Source: Diplolepis rosae (Eukaryota; Arthropoda; Insecta; Hymenoptera; Diplolepididae). From it: a stretch of DNA of 64,000 nucleotides. A program made the position numbers and the translations under genes. This document shows positions 33,543 through 46,289 of the stretch, piece after piece. The stretch lies in contig JAPYXD010000522.1 in assembly GCA_030998225.1 (NCBI GenBank), positions 5,890,001 through 5,954,000 of the forward strand. The letters run 5' to 3'. The first letter of the stretch is position 1; the number at the start of each line of letters is the position of its first letter. The notes beneath the pieces are model-generated. The model saw only the letters and a program-made list of their open reading frames with translations. It was not told the DNA's origin and searched no databases.

Positions 33543-34969
33543 ATGCTTTTCAACTTTATTGTTTCCAATTATATATAGTATAATTTTCTTCAGTGGAAGA
33601 TTTCTAACATTATATTAGTACTCATAACTTTTTACAGATTTTCGTTTCCCACACGAGTTGGCATATCACACACATTATGAAACTTGGAAGAAAGCGACGT
33701 ATCTTAATAAATAATTATATATTCAATATGCGGAAAAAGTCGCTTTCGGAAATACTTAAAAACTAGTACTTTGGCAGAGAATCGATCACTTTTGTATAAT
33801 ATTATACTTCGCTTAGGTTTCGTTAGGTTCTCGACGTTACAAGTCGATAATCTGTAATCGCTTTACCCTCCATTATTGCAAATTACGATCTATTTAATTT
33901 GATCTAAATTAAGAACTATGTACCATGGACGTATCGCTCTTTCTTCGGGTGCCTCGTAATTTAGTAAAAATCTAGGGACAGGCTTTTTAATTGAATTAAT
34001 TCATATGACACTTATCCCCTGCAAAAACTCATTTCATTTCTTAATTACATTTATCACAAATAATTAATCAATTCTTTCACTCAATATTTATATTATTTTA
34101 TGCTAGAATTGCATTTTAATGAGGATATTTTTTCTAATTAGACGTCTACTAAGAATCATAAAAATAATATAATTTTAATTTTGTTCTTTCTTGTTTGATA
34201 TATTGAATTTAATAAATATATGCTAGATAAATTGAAAAATATTATTTATTAAATTCGTTGAGCAGTTTGTGGACAGGTTTCGCCTGTCCCTGTCTTTTAA
34301 TGAATTCTATTCACTGACAGATTGAATGAGAAGTTCTGAGGTTTGAATTCAACTCTTCTTCTATGACTCAATTCTCTTTTCTGGTTTGACCTTTTCAGAA
34401 ATTCTCTTCAATTGGTCTCTGGAACTTGAACTGAACTGAACTTGAACTCTTGTATAAATAATTAATATTCCTACTTACAATATTTTCAATGAGATCAAAA
34501 AATAAATTTCAAATTAATTAAATTGCGATATATTGAATTTAGGTGCCAAAAATCAGAAATCTGGAGAATAAAATGTAGGTTTGTGATCATAGATGATGAG
34601 TCCTTAATCGGAAATATTTTAATGGAAAGGATATAATTTCCTCAATTTGAATTTCGAATTCGGAAGAATAGTTGATGAAGATATACAGGAGGCACCCTAT
34701 GTGTAATGTTCGAAATCACCACATTCGGAAAGTGTGGGAGTGGACGGGCACTAGGTGGTGTTTGGATCTTCATAGGCCTTTTCGTAATCACGTCTTCGAA
34801 TAACAGCAAAGTGAGTCATTTGAAAGGAGTTTGTTTTCTTACAACCTCGTTCTAGCGTTCCAGTCATACTGTAACCCATGTTGAAATCGCTCGATGACAC
34901 GTTTGAAGTTAGGTACAACTGCAAGCAGAAATAAATTCTAAGATAATTAAATATTTCAAATAAAGGGGA
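33543..34969. other. Unassigned AT-rich stretch
   Basis: Nothing recognised on either strand. Confidence 0.4.
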
Positions 34970-36640
34970 CTTTTACTTTCTAAATTTTCAAAAAATCGAT
35001 TTTTTTTACGTAAAAATGTTCCTTAGTATCATAGAAATACTGCCCTAAAATTTTATTAAGAAATTCGAAATAGAAAGAATGTTTAATAAAAGTTAAAACT
35101 TTAAACGCGTTTTTCTCCAAATCACGTTTTTTTGATACTTTATACAAACAACTAGTAAATAAACCTCTAAAAAGTTAAAAAAAGCCACCCTATCTTTTTA
35201 GTACAGGGGTAAATTCATCCCCAAAACAGGCGTTTTTTCGAACTTTTTATAAAATCGCGTATAAAGGCTATAAAAATATTAAAAAATTAATTTTTTAAAG
35301 GTTTATTGTTTAGTTTCAAGTCTCATGAATTGAATCGCGTTGCAATTTTAAATAAGTTTGTTACAGGAAGGCAGAAAAGTGTCCCGCACATTCAAATGAA
35401 TCTTTTGGAAGACGCCCTCTGCAGTGGTAAAAAGTAATTAAAAGTTCCCCAAAAAATTTTTTTGTACACCGTAAAACATTGTTAACAATGTATGAAAATA
35501 ATTATAATTATAAATAAAATAGTTTTTTTTTTAAATATTTAAATATTGTCTTTTTTTTCAATTTGGAAAGTAAAAGTACCCTTAAAGGGAGAAAAAGAAC
35601 GTCATCCTCAACTCATCATATTCCTTCTACATGCAGATTCCTTGTATAAAAAGAAACAAATCTGGAATTTCCAACACGCGCTTATATCTTATATCTATTA
35701 TATCTTATATTCTTCGCATATATTCAAGTTTATTTATTGTTTTGCTTAGAAAGGGGTTCTTTTATTTTTAATAATATTTTTCATTAATAAACAAAATATA
35801 TAACTCCTATAAAAAAAGTTTCTAGACCAAATTTGTAGATATTTTTGAAATTAACATTTTTGTTTTCTTACATTTTTTTCGTATCTCGTATATTTTGGCG
35901 GGAAAATTGAATTTTTTATTTTTATAAAAAGGTTTTTGATAAATGAATAAAAATATATAACTCTTATGAAAAAAAAGTCAGAACCTATTTTGAAGATCTT
36001 TTTTAAAGGAACAATTCTCATTCCTAACATTGTTTTCGCATCGAGCATAGATTTTGTGTAAAATAGAATTATTTTCGATAACGTTTTTTACAATTAAGAC
36101 AAAAACTACGTGTCCGATCAAAACGTGCTTTTAAGTAAATCCGTTAATCTTCTTGAGATGAACAATTTATTTTTATTTTTAATAACATTTTTTATAATTA
36201 AACAAGAAATATAACTCCTATAAAAAAATGGCCATTAGGAAATTTGTGGGTCTCTTTGAAATAAAGATTTTTGTTTCCGAAAATTGTTGCCGTATCTCGT
36301 ATATTTTGGCGGGAAAATTGAATTTTTGAATCTTACAAAAACGTTTTTTATGGATAAAATCAGATCCATTGGTAAAAATGACTGGTTAACGAACTCGCCC
36401 TTTCTTTTTAAGCTCTTTAAATATGTGCCAAATTTCAATCCAATACGATATTTCTATCAAGAGTTATTGTGTTTACAGACACCGGACAGATAGACAGACG
36501 ACAGACAGACACACACTTTCGTAAAAACTGTCTTTTCTGACTCAAGGGATCTCAAAACGTACGGATGTGATGAAAATTTCGAAGTCATTTTTTACATATT
36601 ATCATCACTTGTTTAGTAACACCCTTAATTTAAATATGAA
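34970..36640 (-). repeat. Interspersed repeat family with GACA microsatellite core (minus orientation)
   Basis: Bases 36440-36600 are the reverse counterpart of 45950-46200: TCAAGAGTTATTGTGTTTAC, GACAGATAGACAGACGACAG, then TTTCTGACTCAAGGGATCTC. Upstream, CGTATCTCGTATATTTTGGC occurs twice about 410 bp apart (near 35880 and 36292) with ATATAACTCCTAT between, showing internal tandem units. AAACGCGTTTTTCTCCAAATCA near 35105 matches 44735. Confidence 0.65.
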
Positions 36641-37125
36641 ATGAAGATATTGGTTTCTAAAAACTGCTATGCAAAGATCCCTGCCGAAAGTTTCGGATTT
36701 AAATTCAAACCGAGTGAATCAGAGCTTTTCTGAACTATTACGAATTAATCCGAAAAATGCTTTGTATCTTATTTCATGAAAAATGGACAAAAATCAATTC
36801 GTCTTGATCCGATTTACTCTTCTTCATTCCGAGGCATTAATTTGAATAAATACAAAGTCAGAATAATTTGGATTGAAAACTTACTTCGGATTTATTCGGA
36901 TTGAAGCAGAATGGTCCGAATACAGTAGTTAAAAACCGCAAACATATTTCTTCTCGTGTAAAGTCAAATTTAATAGGGTTTACTAATGTAAACCTGCCTG
37001 GAAAATCCTTTTTTCAATTTTTCTTACCTAAAGATTCTAAAACCTTAAAAACGTAGAAAAAGCTCAGTTTCAAATTGAAACCATCAAAAATAAATTCCCT
37101 AATTGAAAACCTTTCAAAATACTTT
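36641..37125. other. Unassigned stretch
   Basis: Nothing recognised. Confidence 0.35.
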
Positions 37126-37830
37126 TGAATCATCTCCTTGTCTTGCCCTCATTGGCCGAATGATCCTGGCCCTGCCTTAATGGGTCGGATCATTTCCTTG
37201 GTTTGCCTTCATTAGCTGAATGATCCTGGTTTTGCCTTCTTCGGCAAGATCATCAACTTGTCTTGCCTTCGTTGGCTGAATGATTTTGATCTTGCCTTCA
37301 TCGGCCTGATAATATACATGTCATTTGGCTGGATCACCTTGTGATTTCACCTTTGCTTTTTTTATTACACCTCTGCCAAAAAGTCGATGTTGCGTGGCTG
37401 TATAGAGGCACAAAAAGTGCCAGATCTTCTTTTTGTCTTGCCCTCATTGGCCGAATGATCCGGGCTCTGCCCTAGTGGGTCGGATCATTTCCTTGTCTTG
37501 TCTTCGTTCAGTCTGATCATCTCCTCGCCTTGCTTACATTGACTGGATCACCTTCCAATTTTGTCTTTGTCGGCTAGATCTTCTATTTTTGCCTTTATCA
37601 GCCAAAACATCTCATTGTCTTACCTTTTGTCTTGCCTACATTGGCTGGATCACCTAGCAATTTTGCCATTGTCAACCTGATCGTCTTCTGTTCTTGCCTT
37701 CAACGGCCGGATCGTCTCCTGTTCTTGCCTTGAACAGCTACATCATCTCTGGATCCTCTCTTGGGCAACTAGATCACCTCACAATCTTACCCTGATGCAA
37801 TCTCTCATTTCACAATCTCGTAGGTAACTC
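37126..37830. repeat. Degenerate 31-bp tandem array
   Basis: About 18 units with consensus near ATCATCTCCTTGTCTTGCC + TTCATTGGCTGG. Units diverge by roughly a third. An unrelated stretch of about 90 bp interrupts the array around 37345-37430. The period is not a multiple of three, so it cannot encode a regular protein repeat. Confidence 0.75.
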
Positions 37831-38329
37831 TATAATCAGAGGTTCTAAGAAATATTTTGGATATTTGGTTGCAGACAATGAATCTATGATTGGCGATTTA
37901 GGGACTTAATAAACCAAGTTGACTGTACTATCCACCTCACTGAATAGGTCGCTGGTGTACATTGAAATACTTGTAAATAAAAAGATGAATATCAACGAGA
38001 AAAATTGTCGCACAGGAACAAAAGCAAATGGATTTTATAGGAGAAGAATAGTATTTTATGGTGATATACTTAAACTTTTGCAGGTTTTACATCAATGTCA
38101 TGAAAATGGTCAAAATCGTCACTTTTGGCCCATAAAACCCGATTTTTCTTAACAAATTTTCTTTACCCCAAGTTCGTAATCAGCGCTACAAAATCCGTCA
38201 AAAATGGCTATGGATATACCATGGAAAATTTGGTGTCGACCAGTATAAATTTATAATTTAATTTTTTGTTTGTTTTTTTTTTTTGCAAAATAAAACATGT
38301 TTTCACTAATGAAATGTTTTTAGTAAATG
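37831..38329. other. Unassigned stretch
   Basis: Nothing recognised. Confidence 0.35.
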
Positions 38330-38929
38330 CATTTTTATTCCAGAAACTACAAAATAAGACTCCTTCCCACTAAGGTACACTTTTCCAAGCATTTCTCTAA
38401 CTTTTTTAAGCCGTCCAAAAAGTAGGATTTCAGAAAGTCCTGAAAATAGGCATCTGTTTGGGCGATGACCTTCTTATTCGCCGTGAACCGTTGTCTGCCG
38501 AGCCATTTTTTCAAGTTTGGAAATAAAAAAACGTCCCTGGAGTTTGGTCCTGGGAATTCGGAAAATACGGTGATGTAATAATTCAAATTTTAGTTCCATA
38601 ATTTTGGCCATCGAAACTGCGCAGGTGTGCACTCGTGCATTGTCTTGATGGAAGAGGATCTTTTTCTTTTCCAATTAGGACGTTTTTTCTTGATTTCTTC
38701 GCTCAACCGGTGTAATACGCTTCAGTTATCGTTTGCTTTTTTTCAAGTAATCGGTGTAGATGATTCCGGGTGCATCTCAAAAAACCGTGGCCATCACCTT
38801 GTCGGCCAATTTCACCGTTTTGGCCTTCTTCGAAGCCCATCTGCCTTCAAAAAGCCACTGTTTTGATTGTTCCTTTGTCTCTGGAGTGTAACAGTGTATC
38901 CATGTTTGGTCCACAGCTATGTATCGACG

Positions 38930-38966
38930 CAAAAACGCAAAAACGCAAAAACGCAAAAAGCGCCAA
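38930..38966. repeat. CGCAAAAA 8-bp microsatellite in mariner coding sequence
   Basis: About four copies of ACGCAAAA in a row, inserted where the mariner protein expects its RRNP.EFLRR segment. Confidence 0.75.
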
Positions 38967-39208
38967 AGAGGCATCAGAGTCGACCACACGATTGCGTTTA
39001 TTCTTCTCTGAGAGCAAACGCAGCACCCATCTTACAGAGATTTTTTTCACACCCAATTTTTCGTGCAAAATTGAAAAAACTGTACCTAGCGATATGCCCG
39101 TGGTCTCAACTATTTCGCGCACTTTGATTCGTCGATCGATCAAAACCATATCATGGATTTTGTCAATCTTGCGGGGGTAGTCACTTCCACATGGACATCC
39201 TGAAGGAT

Positions 39209-39940
39209 CAGGCTCCGTCAACTCGTATAGGCCGATGTGCTGAATTATGATTATTATTTTTTGAAGTTCAATGGGCGGCTAACTGTTGGCGCTGTGTTTC
39301 TATTCCGCTTGTATATCTCACACCGCTTGCCCTTTGTCGCATCTGTCCCTCTTGCACTTACGTCAGTTTGAAGCCGTCAGCCATTTTTCTGTTTGTTTAG
39401 ATTGTGCCAGTAGTGAACTTTTTGCAAATTTGAGAAATGAAAACTCGACCGATCAAATAAGATAGGCAGAAGTGTATCGTCCCAAGTTGTCATCCGACTC
39501 GTCGAGCTAAATATCACGTTCTTCCAAAAGGCGAAATGCAGGGTAGGCTGTGGGTAGAAGCAGTATCCAACCCTATTTGAACGACCTAACCTATTAATCT
39601 ATTGATTGATGACCTATTGATCTTTTTGTATTAATTTGTTGCAGTAATGTGTGTTGTAACTATGTGAGAAACCTAATCAAATGATCAAATAATGAAGAAA
39701 ACAAAAGAGGGAAAAAATTTTAAAAACATAAAGAATAATCATTTACAATTTATGTATTTTTATCTTGTTTCATGCATTATTTGATGATTTGATTAGGTTT
39801 TTATATTTCTCATATAGTTACAAAACACATGCAGCACATATATACAGTACACATACGTATTTTTAACTCAATGAGCGGCCAACTGTTGGCGCTTCCATCG
39901 ACTATCCTTCATATTTCTACCATTGAGTTGATGGCGCCTG
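39209..39940 (+). mobile_element. P-superfamily-like insertion with THAP fragment
   Basis: The insert is bounded by CAGGCTCCGTCAACTC and GAGTTGATGGCGCCTG, inverted repeats of about 16 bp with two mismatches. The flanks TGAAGGAT and CGAACGAT differ at two bases and fit an aged 8-bp target duplication. A THAP-like coding piece lies inside. The words CAATGGGCGGCTAACTGTTG and CAATGAGCGGCCAACTGTTG recur as direct repeats near the two ends. 8-bp duplication, CA start and THAP domain together point to the P superfamily; hAT is the main alternative. Confidence 0.6.
39437..39580 (+). pseudogene. THAP zinc-finger fragment
   Basis: A frame of 48 codons with one stop at codon 8 reads QKCIVPSCHPTRRAKYHVLP, followed by KGEMQGRLWVEAVSNP. 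C-x4-C followed by a basic stretch, then (F/V)LPK and the LW-x-x-A pattern is the first half of a THAP domain, the DNA-binding domain of P-element transposase and its relatives. The downstream C-x2-H pair and AVPTIF-type end are missing. Confidence 0.6.
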
Positions 39941-40824
39941 CGAACGATGTTCATCTTTTGTGGATGTACGGCCACGTTTAAACTTATTTAGCAAATTGTA
40001 AACAGTAGCAAACACAGAAGCCAATGTGCCCTGAACTTCACCCAACTCAGCTTTGATCTCTTTTGGTGTTAAGCCTTTTAAATATAAGTGTTCTAAATAA
40101 TACACAAAAGTTTTTTGCTTCAATTGACAATCAGAATGAAACCATGTGATGGATATAATTGATACATTAACAGTTGTCTAGTGAGTAATGATGCTTACTA
40201 ATACCAAACCATTCTCGATACTACGAGCGCCATCTCTTGGATTTTCTGAGAACTTGTTGAACGACCTTCGTACTACGAATATTATGAGTTGTGATTCACC
40301 CTGTATATGATTAGTTTGAAACAGACTAAGAGAGACTTGGCTTCATTAAAATTGTATTTAGGTGGGATACTATAGGTCAGATTTCACGTATAAAAATAGA
40401 ATACAGAGGCGATCAGAAAATAAAATATAATAATCATGATAAACGTCGATATCGTTTATGGTTTTTTATCGAATTCTCGTCTATTGAATTATACAGTGTG
40501 CTGGACAGTGGTCTCGAACATCGGATCTAATTAGAGCTTAACTAGACACATTACTCACATCCACTAGGGAATTGCACGCTAGCTAAACATTTAACGCTCA
40601 TAAACACGTGTTAATGGCATGGAATAGCAATAAATATTCACCAAGTGGTGGTCGTGGGTAGCTGACACCATTCGGAAAGTCCTTAAACATTGAAGCCGAT
40701 TAATATACCGCTTTAGCGACCTCTTATTAATTATTCGTTGTTACATGTCAGTGCACATAGATCGAATGAATTCCTATTGTACATTTAATTGGCCATTATA
40801 CATACATGTATATTATGCATCATA

Positions 40825-41674
40825 CACAATGCGACAATTAAGTTCCGAGACTCGAACCATATTTGATTAACTAGTAGCGCCATCTATGTGTTCAGAGTAG
40901 CGTTTTAAAAGCTGTGACATTCTTCTTTTTTGTCGATCTTGAAATACTAACATGGAAAAAAGAGCAGTTATTAAACACGCAAAACTTGGTAAAAATGGAT
41001 CAGGAAAATTCTGGATGATACGGCCAGTGTAGGAGGATGATGGTTTGAGTACAGCAAATGTTTTTCTGTAGCATAAACGTTTTTTAGAAGGCAGAGAGAG
41101 GTTAGAAGATGATAATCGTGAAGGAAGGCCAATTTTAGCAGTGTTCATTACATTCTTCGGTAGCAAAAGAATTATCCACAGGGAATTCGTCCCAACTGGC
41201 CAAAAAATTACTGGCGCATATTATCTCGAACTTTTGAAGCGTCTGATGGACAGAATCCGTCTTATTCGAGCCGATTATCGTGATCCAGAGACCTGGTCTC
41301 TGTTACACGATAATGAATCGAGTCACACCTCACTCATTGTTCGTCAATTTTTGTCTCGAAATCAAGTTTGTGTGTTGAATCATCAGCCGTATTCACCTGA
41401 TTTTGCCTTGTGAGATTTCTCTTTATTCCCACAATTGAAGTTGAAAGGATGTTTTATAATGACATTTCGACCATCAAAACAGCTACAACACGAGCACTAG
41501 AGGCAATTCGACACTATGAGCTAGAACATGCATTTGAATCACTGTTGAATCGCTGTAACAAGTGTATTGAAAGTGGAGGAGAACATTTTAAATTAAAAAA
41601 CCGAAAAATATTCAGATATCTTGTTTCAATGACGTTTTCCACGGCCAGTCTCGAAAATTGTTTGTCGCACTGTG
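40825..41674 (+). pseudogene. Mariner relic, internally deleted, TA duplication
   Basis: TIRs CACAATGCGACAATTAAGTT and, reversed, CACAGTGCGACAAACAATTT lead into CGAGACT; TA flanks both. The N-terminal frame (from 40952) shows HKRFLEGRERLEDDNREGRP. It jumps to FFGSKRIIHREFVPTGQKIT, then LLHDNESSHTSLIVRQFL with the second Asp, then HQPYSPDFAL, a stop, DFSLFPQLK with the third Asp, and HAFESLLNRCNKCIESGGEH. The first-Asp region is deleted. 850 bp. Confidence 0.8.
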
Positions 41675-41718
41675 TATATCCATTATATCTATATCTGACT
41701 TTTAAAATCTAAGTGTTA

Positions 41719-43832
41719 GTCCAGTCGAATTAGGATGGAAAGTTGGGAAACATGGATGTAAGAGCAAGATCCGAGATTTTTATTGGAATCGCTCAAAAAT
41801 ATCATAGTAATTGACGTACCATATTTTGCGCCTCGAATTTTCTTGTGAGTTTTGCAAAACAAATGTTCAAAGCCAAAAAGTGCGAAAATAGGCCATTTTT
41901 TAAATACATTTTCTCATTTTACTCTTAAAATATCAGTTTTATGATGAAATTGTATTAGAGCAAAGTTGTAGAGCACAAAATTTTCTATAAAATGCTGTGG
42001 TTTGAAGTTGAGAGATTTAATTTTCCTCCATCACAGCGGCCGAAAAATAAATAAAAATCGCCGAAAAACAGTTATTTTTTGCACGCGCATTTAAAATTAA
42101 AAATTCTAATACATCTAAATGGTTGTTTTGCCTTTAAAATATTTAATTCTTTACCTTTCGAATGCCAAAAACCAGAGTTCAATATCTCTTTTAGTTACCG
42201 AGTAATGTCATTGTTTATTAAGAATTTTCAAATAACATAACTTTTAAGAATTAACATATTCACCAGGAAAATTTTTTCACACATGGCATGATTTTTTTAC
42301 ACATACTGCAAGCATAAAACTATCAAATGCAATGATTAGATGAGTGGTTTTTGTCTTTTAACACATCGAAGCGATTTTTTAAAAGGGGGCTGTAATTTTT
42401 ACATTAATGGCAAAATAAATAACCACGTGGTGTCTTGATAAATTCCAAATCTGAAAAAACCCAGTGAAAATGCTTGCAAAAACGAATCTTTTAGCGCTTT
42501 GAACGCTTCAATTCGACCTTCCAATCCGAAGTTATTCAATCCCAAAGTCGGCTGCATGCATGTGAGTCAGATTTGAGCACAATTAAGCAAAAAAAAAAAA
42601 AATACCGGCGTATATTTACTTTTGATATATTGTTGAAAAAAACCGATTACTTTGACGATCTATGTGCAATTAATTCGCATTAATTAAGTCGCAAAAACTT
42701 GATTCGGCGCGTTCAAAATCGTCGCGTACTCTTCACTGCCACTTATCTCGGCTTCTAATCAACCAAATTTGACGTTTTTTTTAAAAATCGATATAGCAAA
42801 TCAAGAGGAATCTAATGGTGCACATACTTCTAGTCTATTTTTAAAAGTTTATGAATGGTTAACGTCATTTGGGATTTTTCTAACTTTGACATTGCATAAT
42901 TACAGAATTTTCGAAGATAATTCGTACATAAGCAAAGACTTTTGCAATTTCAAGGTGGAATTTGAAAATTTAAAAATATAATAGGAGTATGTGCGCCATT
43001 AGATTCCTCTTGATTTGCTACATCGATTTAGAAAACAACGTCAAATTTTTTTGATTAGAAGCCGAGATACGAGATAAGTGGCAGTGAAGAGCGCGCGACG
43101 ATTTTAAACGCGCCGAATCAAGTTTTTGCGCCACGCTGACTCATCCCCTCTACTCCGATTTTCGCCGTCCCCGAGCGCGATTGCCTGGCTGTTAGAATTA
43201 ATTGTACATAGATCGTCAAAGTAATCGGTTTTTTTTCAACTCATCTAATCATTGCATATGATAGTTTTATGCTCGCAGTATGTGTAAAAAAATCATGCTT
43301 TGTGAAAAAATTTTCCTGGTGTATATGTTAATTCTTAAAAGTTATGTTATTTTGAAAATTCTTAAAAAACAATTACGTTACTCGGTAACTAAAAGAGATA
43401 TTGAACTCGGGTTTTCAGCATTCGAAAGGTAAAGAATTAAATATTTTAAAGGCAAAACAACCATTTAGATGTATTAATATTCTCAATTTTGAATGCGCGT
43501 GCAAAAAATAGCTGTTTTTCGACGATTTTTTATTTATTGTTCGGCCGCTGTGGTGGAGGAACACAGTATTTTATAGAAAATTTTGTGCTCTACAACTTTG
43601 CTTTGTTACAATTTCATCATAAAACTGATATTTTAAGAGTGAAATGAGAAAATGTATTTAAAAAATGGCCTATTTTCGCACTTTTTGGCTTTGAACATTT
43701 GTTTTGCAAAACGCACAAGGAAATTCGAGGCGCAAAACATGGTACGTCAATTACTATGATATTTTTGAGCGATTCCAATAAAAATCTCGGATTTTGCTCT
43801 CACATCCATCTTGAATTCTAATTTGACTGGAA
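41719..43832. mobile_element. 2.1-kb foldback element with arms near 1 kb
   Basis: GTCCAGTCGAATTAG at 41719 pairs with TCTAATTTGACTGGA ending 43831. Long matching words occur in mirror order, for example GCTCAAAAATATCATAGTAA, AAAAAGTGCGAAAATAGGCC, AACTTTTAAGAATTAACATA, TTTGACGATCTATG and CAAATCAAGAGGAATCTAAT, each with its complement on the far side. The loop is about 150 bp (42833-42981). Each arm has a unique segment: about 42370-42590 in the left and about 43130-43200 in the right. No protein. Confidence 0.85.
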
Positions 43833-44554
43833 AATGTCATCTATCTTTCTTATGTATAATGATTTTTCAAAGAAGAAACGCTATTCCTGAAGTATTCAAA
43901 CGGATAGAAAATAACGGATTTTGGAGAATAAAAATCCTCATCTGTTTAATTGCTTTCTTATGTATGGAGTGAAGTTCAGTCAGCTTCAGTGTCGAAGGTT
44001 AGAAAAGTATTTTTTTAAATATTATTTCATATTGTTTATACTAAGTTATAATATTATTTATCATAAAATTTATTCATCACCTTATCCTGTTTCCTAATCT
44101 TTTATCTTATTTATTATATATTATTTACGTTATTTAATTCATTTTAACATTATTTCAAACGCACATGCTGTTGTTATATTATACAAATTGTATATAACAC
44201 TAAAAATTTCGCGAGTGAATCTTTCAAGTTCTAATAGGCTAAATATATAGATAGAAAAAATGTTATTATGAAATTAAAATTAGAAGCAGATGCTTAGCGT
44301 GTAAGAAGATCAATGTGTTTAGATACATGATATTGCATCGGAAAGTTGCAGGATGTTCTGGAGCTTTGCGCATTTGAGAAACTCGAGAGGATTGTTTTTG
44401 CATAATCGAGTCTCGCCTAAGCCATTAAACGTGCAAACTTCGTCTCCGAAACTTATAAGAAATACTAGACTTGAAGGTAAGCTGCTTACTTTCAGTAACA
44501 ATAATAGTTGTCGCAATCCGCGAAACAAAAACGGATAATCTTACCATCAAATGT
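43833..44554. other. Unassigned stretch
   Basis: Nothing recognised. Confidence 0.4.
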
Positions 44555-45625
44555 AAAGAGGTAGTCCATTGTGATAGCTTCAAAAAATTCGATTTTTTTT
44601 ATTCCTTTACTCGAAAGTGGAAATATTAAAAATTATGTAGTAACAATTTATAGACTCAGTTCGAAGTACTTTAAATAGTACAACTGATTTTTGCGAGAAG
44701 GTCAAAGCGATCATCAAAGGTTTTCCAAACTTCAAACGCGTTTTTCTAAAAATCACTTTTTTCGGACGGCGCAGGTAATTACAAAAAATATACTCGATAA
44801 ATACTTTTGAAATTTTAACGGCATTTTCAACATTAATATGTGCATTGTCGCAACTAGAATTATCGATCTAAACAATAATTATCATATTTTTGAACCGTTT
44901 TTTACCAAAAAAATAGGAAAAATTAATATCTAAAGTAGGGAAGTCCGCCATTTTGTTATTTTTAAAAATTTTAAGATTATTTCAGTTCCAACGATAGCCA
45001 AACTTATATAGATAATTGGTATTTCCAAATTATCCAGATAGATCAATTTCAACCCACAAAATCACCTGCGCCATGAGGGTGCCTTTTCAGGGGTTGCGAT
45101 TTCAACGAACTATATCGTCAAATATAAAAAAAAAATGCACAAAAAAAATGTTTACATCTTCAGAGATACAATACTAAGTTCTGAAAAAAATTATATTAAT
45201 TAAAAATATACTCCCCATAAAAATAATATATAGAAAGCGTTTTTTCTAACTCAGGGGATCTCAAAACGTAAAGATTTGATAAAAATTTCCAAAGACCGTC
45301 AATTTTTTTATTTTACAAAATTTGAACAAAATTTTAGTTCCAACGATAGCCACATTTATATGGATTGATAATCTTCTTAAATTTTCCAGATAGACTAATT
45401 TAAACTCCCAAGATCACTCGCGCCAGGAAGGTGCCTTTTTTGAGGTACCGATTTCAACGAACTTTATTGTCGAATATGAAACAAAAAATCCACAAAAAAA
45501 TGTTTACATCTTAAGAAATGCAATATTAAGTTCTGATAAAAATTATATTGATTCAATATATACTTCCCATGAAAAAAATACTATAAAAAGCGTTTTTTTG
45601 GGACCGCCAGTGGACTACCCCCTTA
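44555..45625. mobile_element. GGTAGTCCAYTG-terminated repeat with internal tandem duplication
   Basis: AAGAGGTAGTCCATTGTGAT at the left and, reversed, AAGGGGGTAGTCCACTGGCG at the right. A unit starting GTTCCAACGATAGCCA recurs after about 350 bp (44984 and 45336), each with CAGATAGA, GCGCCA..AGGTGCCTTTT and ATTTCAACGAACT. TTAA directly follows the right end. Confidence 0.55.
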
Positions 45626-46024
45626 AAATGTCAAAATCGCACTCTCTATTCCACAAATTAAATATATTTAGAAATTTCATTTAGTTTGTTGAACCAAAAA
45701 ACCTGTTTCACCAATAAATTGGAATAATCAATAACAATCAATTATAGAAATAACAGAATTAAGGGATCATACTATTCTAGCCCCCCACCCCTCCCCCCAA
45801 AAAAGGCCTTTTTAAAGAATTTTTTAGAGGTTGCTAATATAAATATTGATATGAAACTTGTTTGGCTTAATAAATAAACTCTTCAAATACATGGAAAAAT
45901 TTCTTTTTTACATTCTCATCATGGATGAGAAGGTATTGGTTTTATGTGAAAAATGACTTTCGAAATTTTCATCAAATCTTTACGTTTTGAGACCCCCTGA
46001 GTCAGATAAAATGGTTTTTACGAA

Positions 46025-46092
46025 AGTGTCTGTCTGTCTGTCTGGCCTGTCTGTCTGTCTGTCTGTCTGCCTGTCTGTCTGTCTGTCTGTAG
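46025..46092 (+). repeat. TGTC/CTGT tetranucleotide microsatellite
   Basis: About 15 TGTC units with a few interruptions. Equivalent positions in other family members carry it too (36485-36520 reverse, 52214-52235). Confidence 0.9.
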
Positions 46093-46289
46093 GTCGTGTG
46101 CGGCATAACTCTCGATAGAATTATCAGATTGAATTGAGCTTTGGTACACTTTATCGGAGCCGAAAAAGTAAGGACAAGTTCGTTAACCAGCCACATCCAA
46201 TCAAAACTGAGGGGTTGAGCACTACTTTTGTGTTTTTGAAAATATTTTTTTGAAAAAATCAAAAATTTCAATACTGGTTTTAGATAGTG

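Larger units (their letters stand above)
38330..40310 (-). pseudogene. Mariner interrupted by a P-like element
   Basis: The minus-strand start near 40310 reads TACAGGGTGAATCACAAC. The N-terminal piece (40123 down to about 39945) has LYLKGLTPKEIKAELG and NKFKRGRTSTKDEHRS. After the insertion at 39209-39940 the frame resumes with the second helix-turn-helix (VREIVETTGISLGTVFSILH), then RYIAVDQTWIHCYTPETK with the first Asp, ADKVMATVF, FHQDNARVHT with the second Asp, and LFPNLKKWLGRQRF with SYFLDGLKKLEK near the end at 38347. The third Asp is lost in a frame break (PGPNSRDVFLF keeps a Ser-Arg-Asp). An A/C-rich 8-bp repeat expansion at 38930-38966 sits in the LALF..LRRYI region. Not functional. 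Confidence 0.85.

Noticed and set aside
37126..37830. CRISPR-like regular repeats
   Set aside because: Units are contiguous 31-bp degenerate tandem copies with no unique spacers, and the context is eukaryotic.
46025..46092. TGTC tract as a regulatory array
   Set aside because: It is a simple microsatellite at a fixed place in a repeat family; no evidence for regulation.
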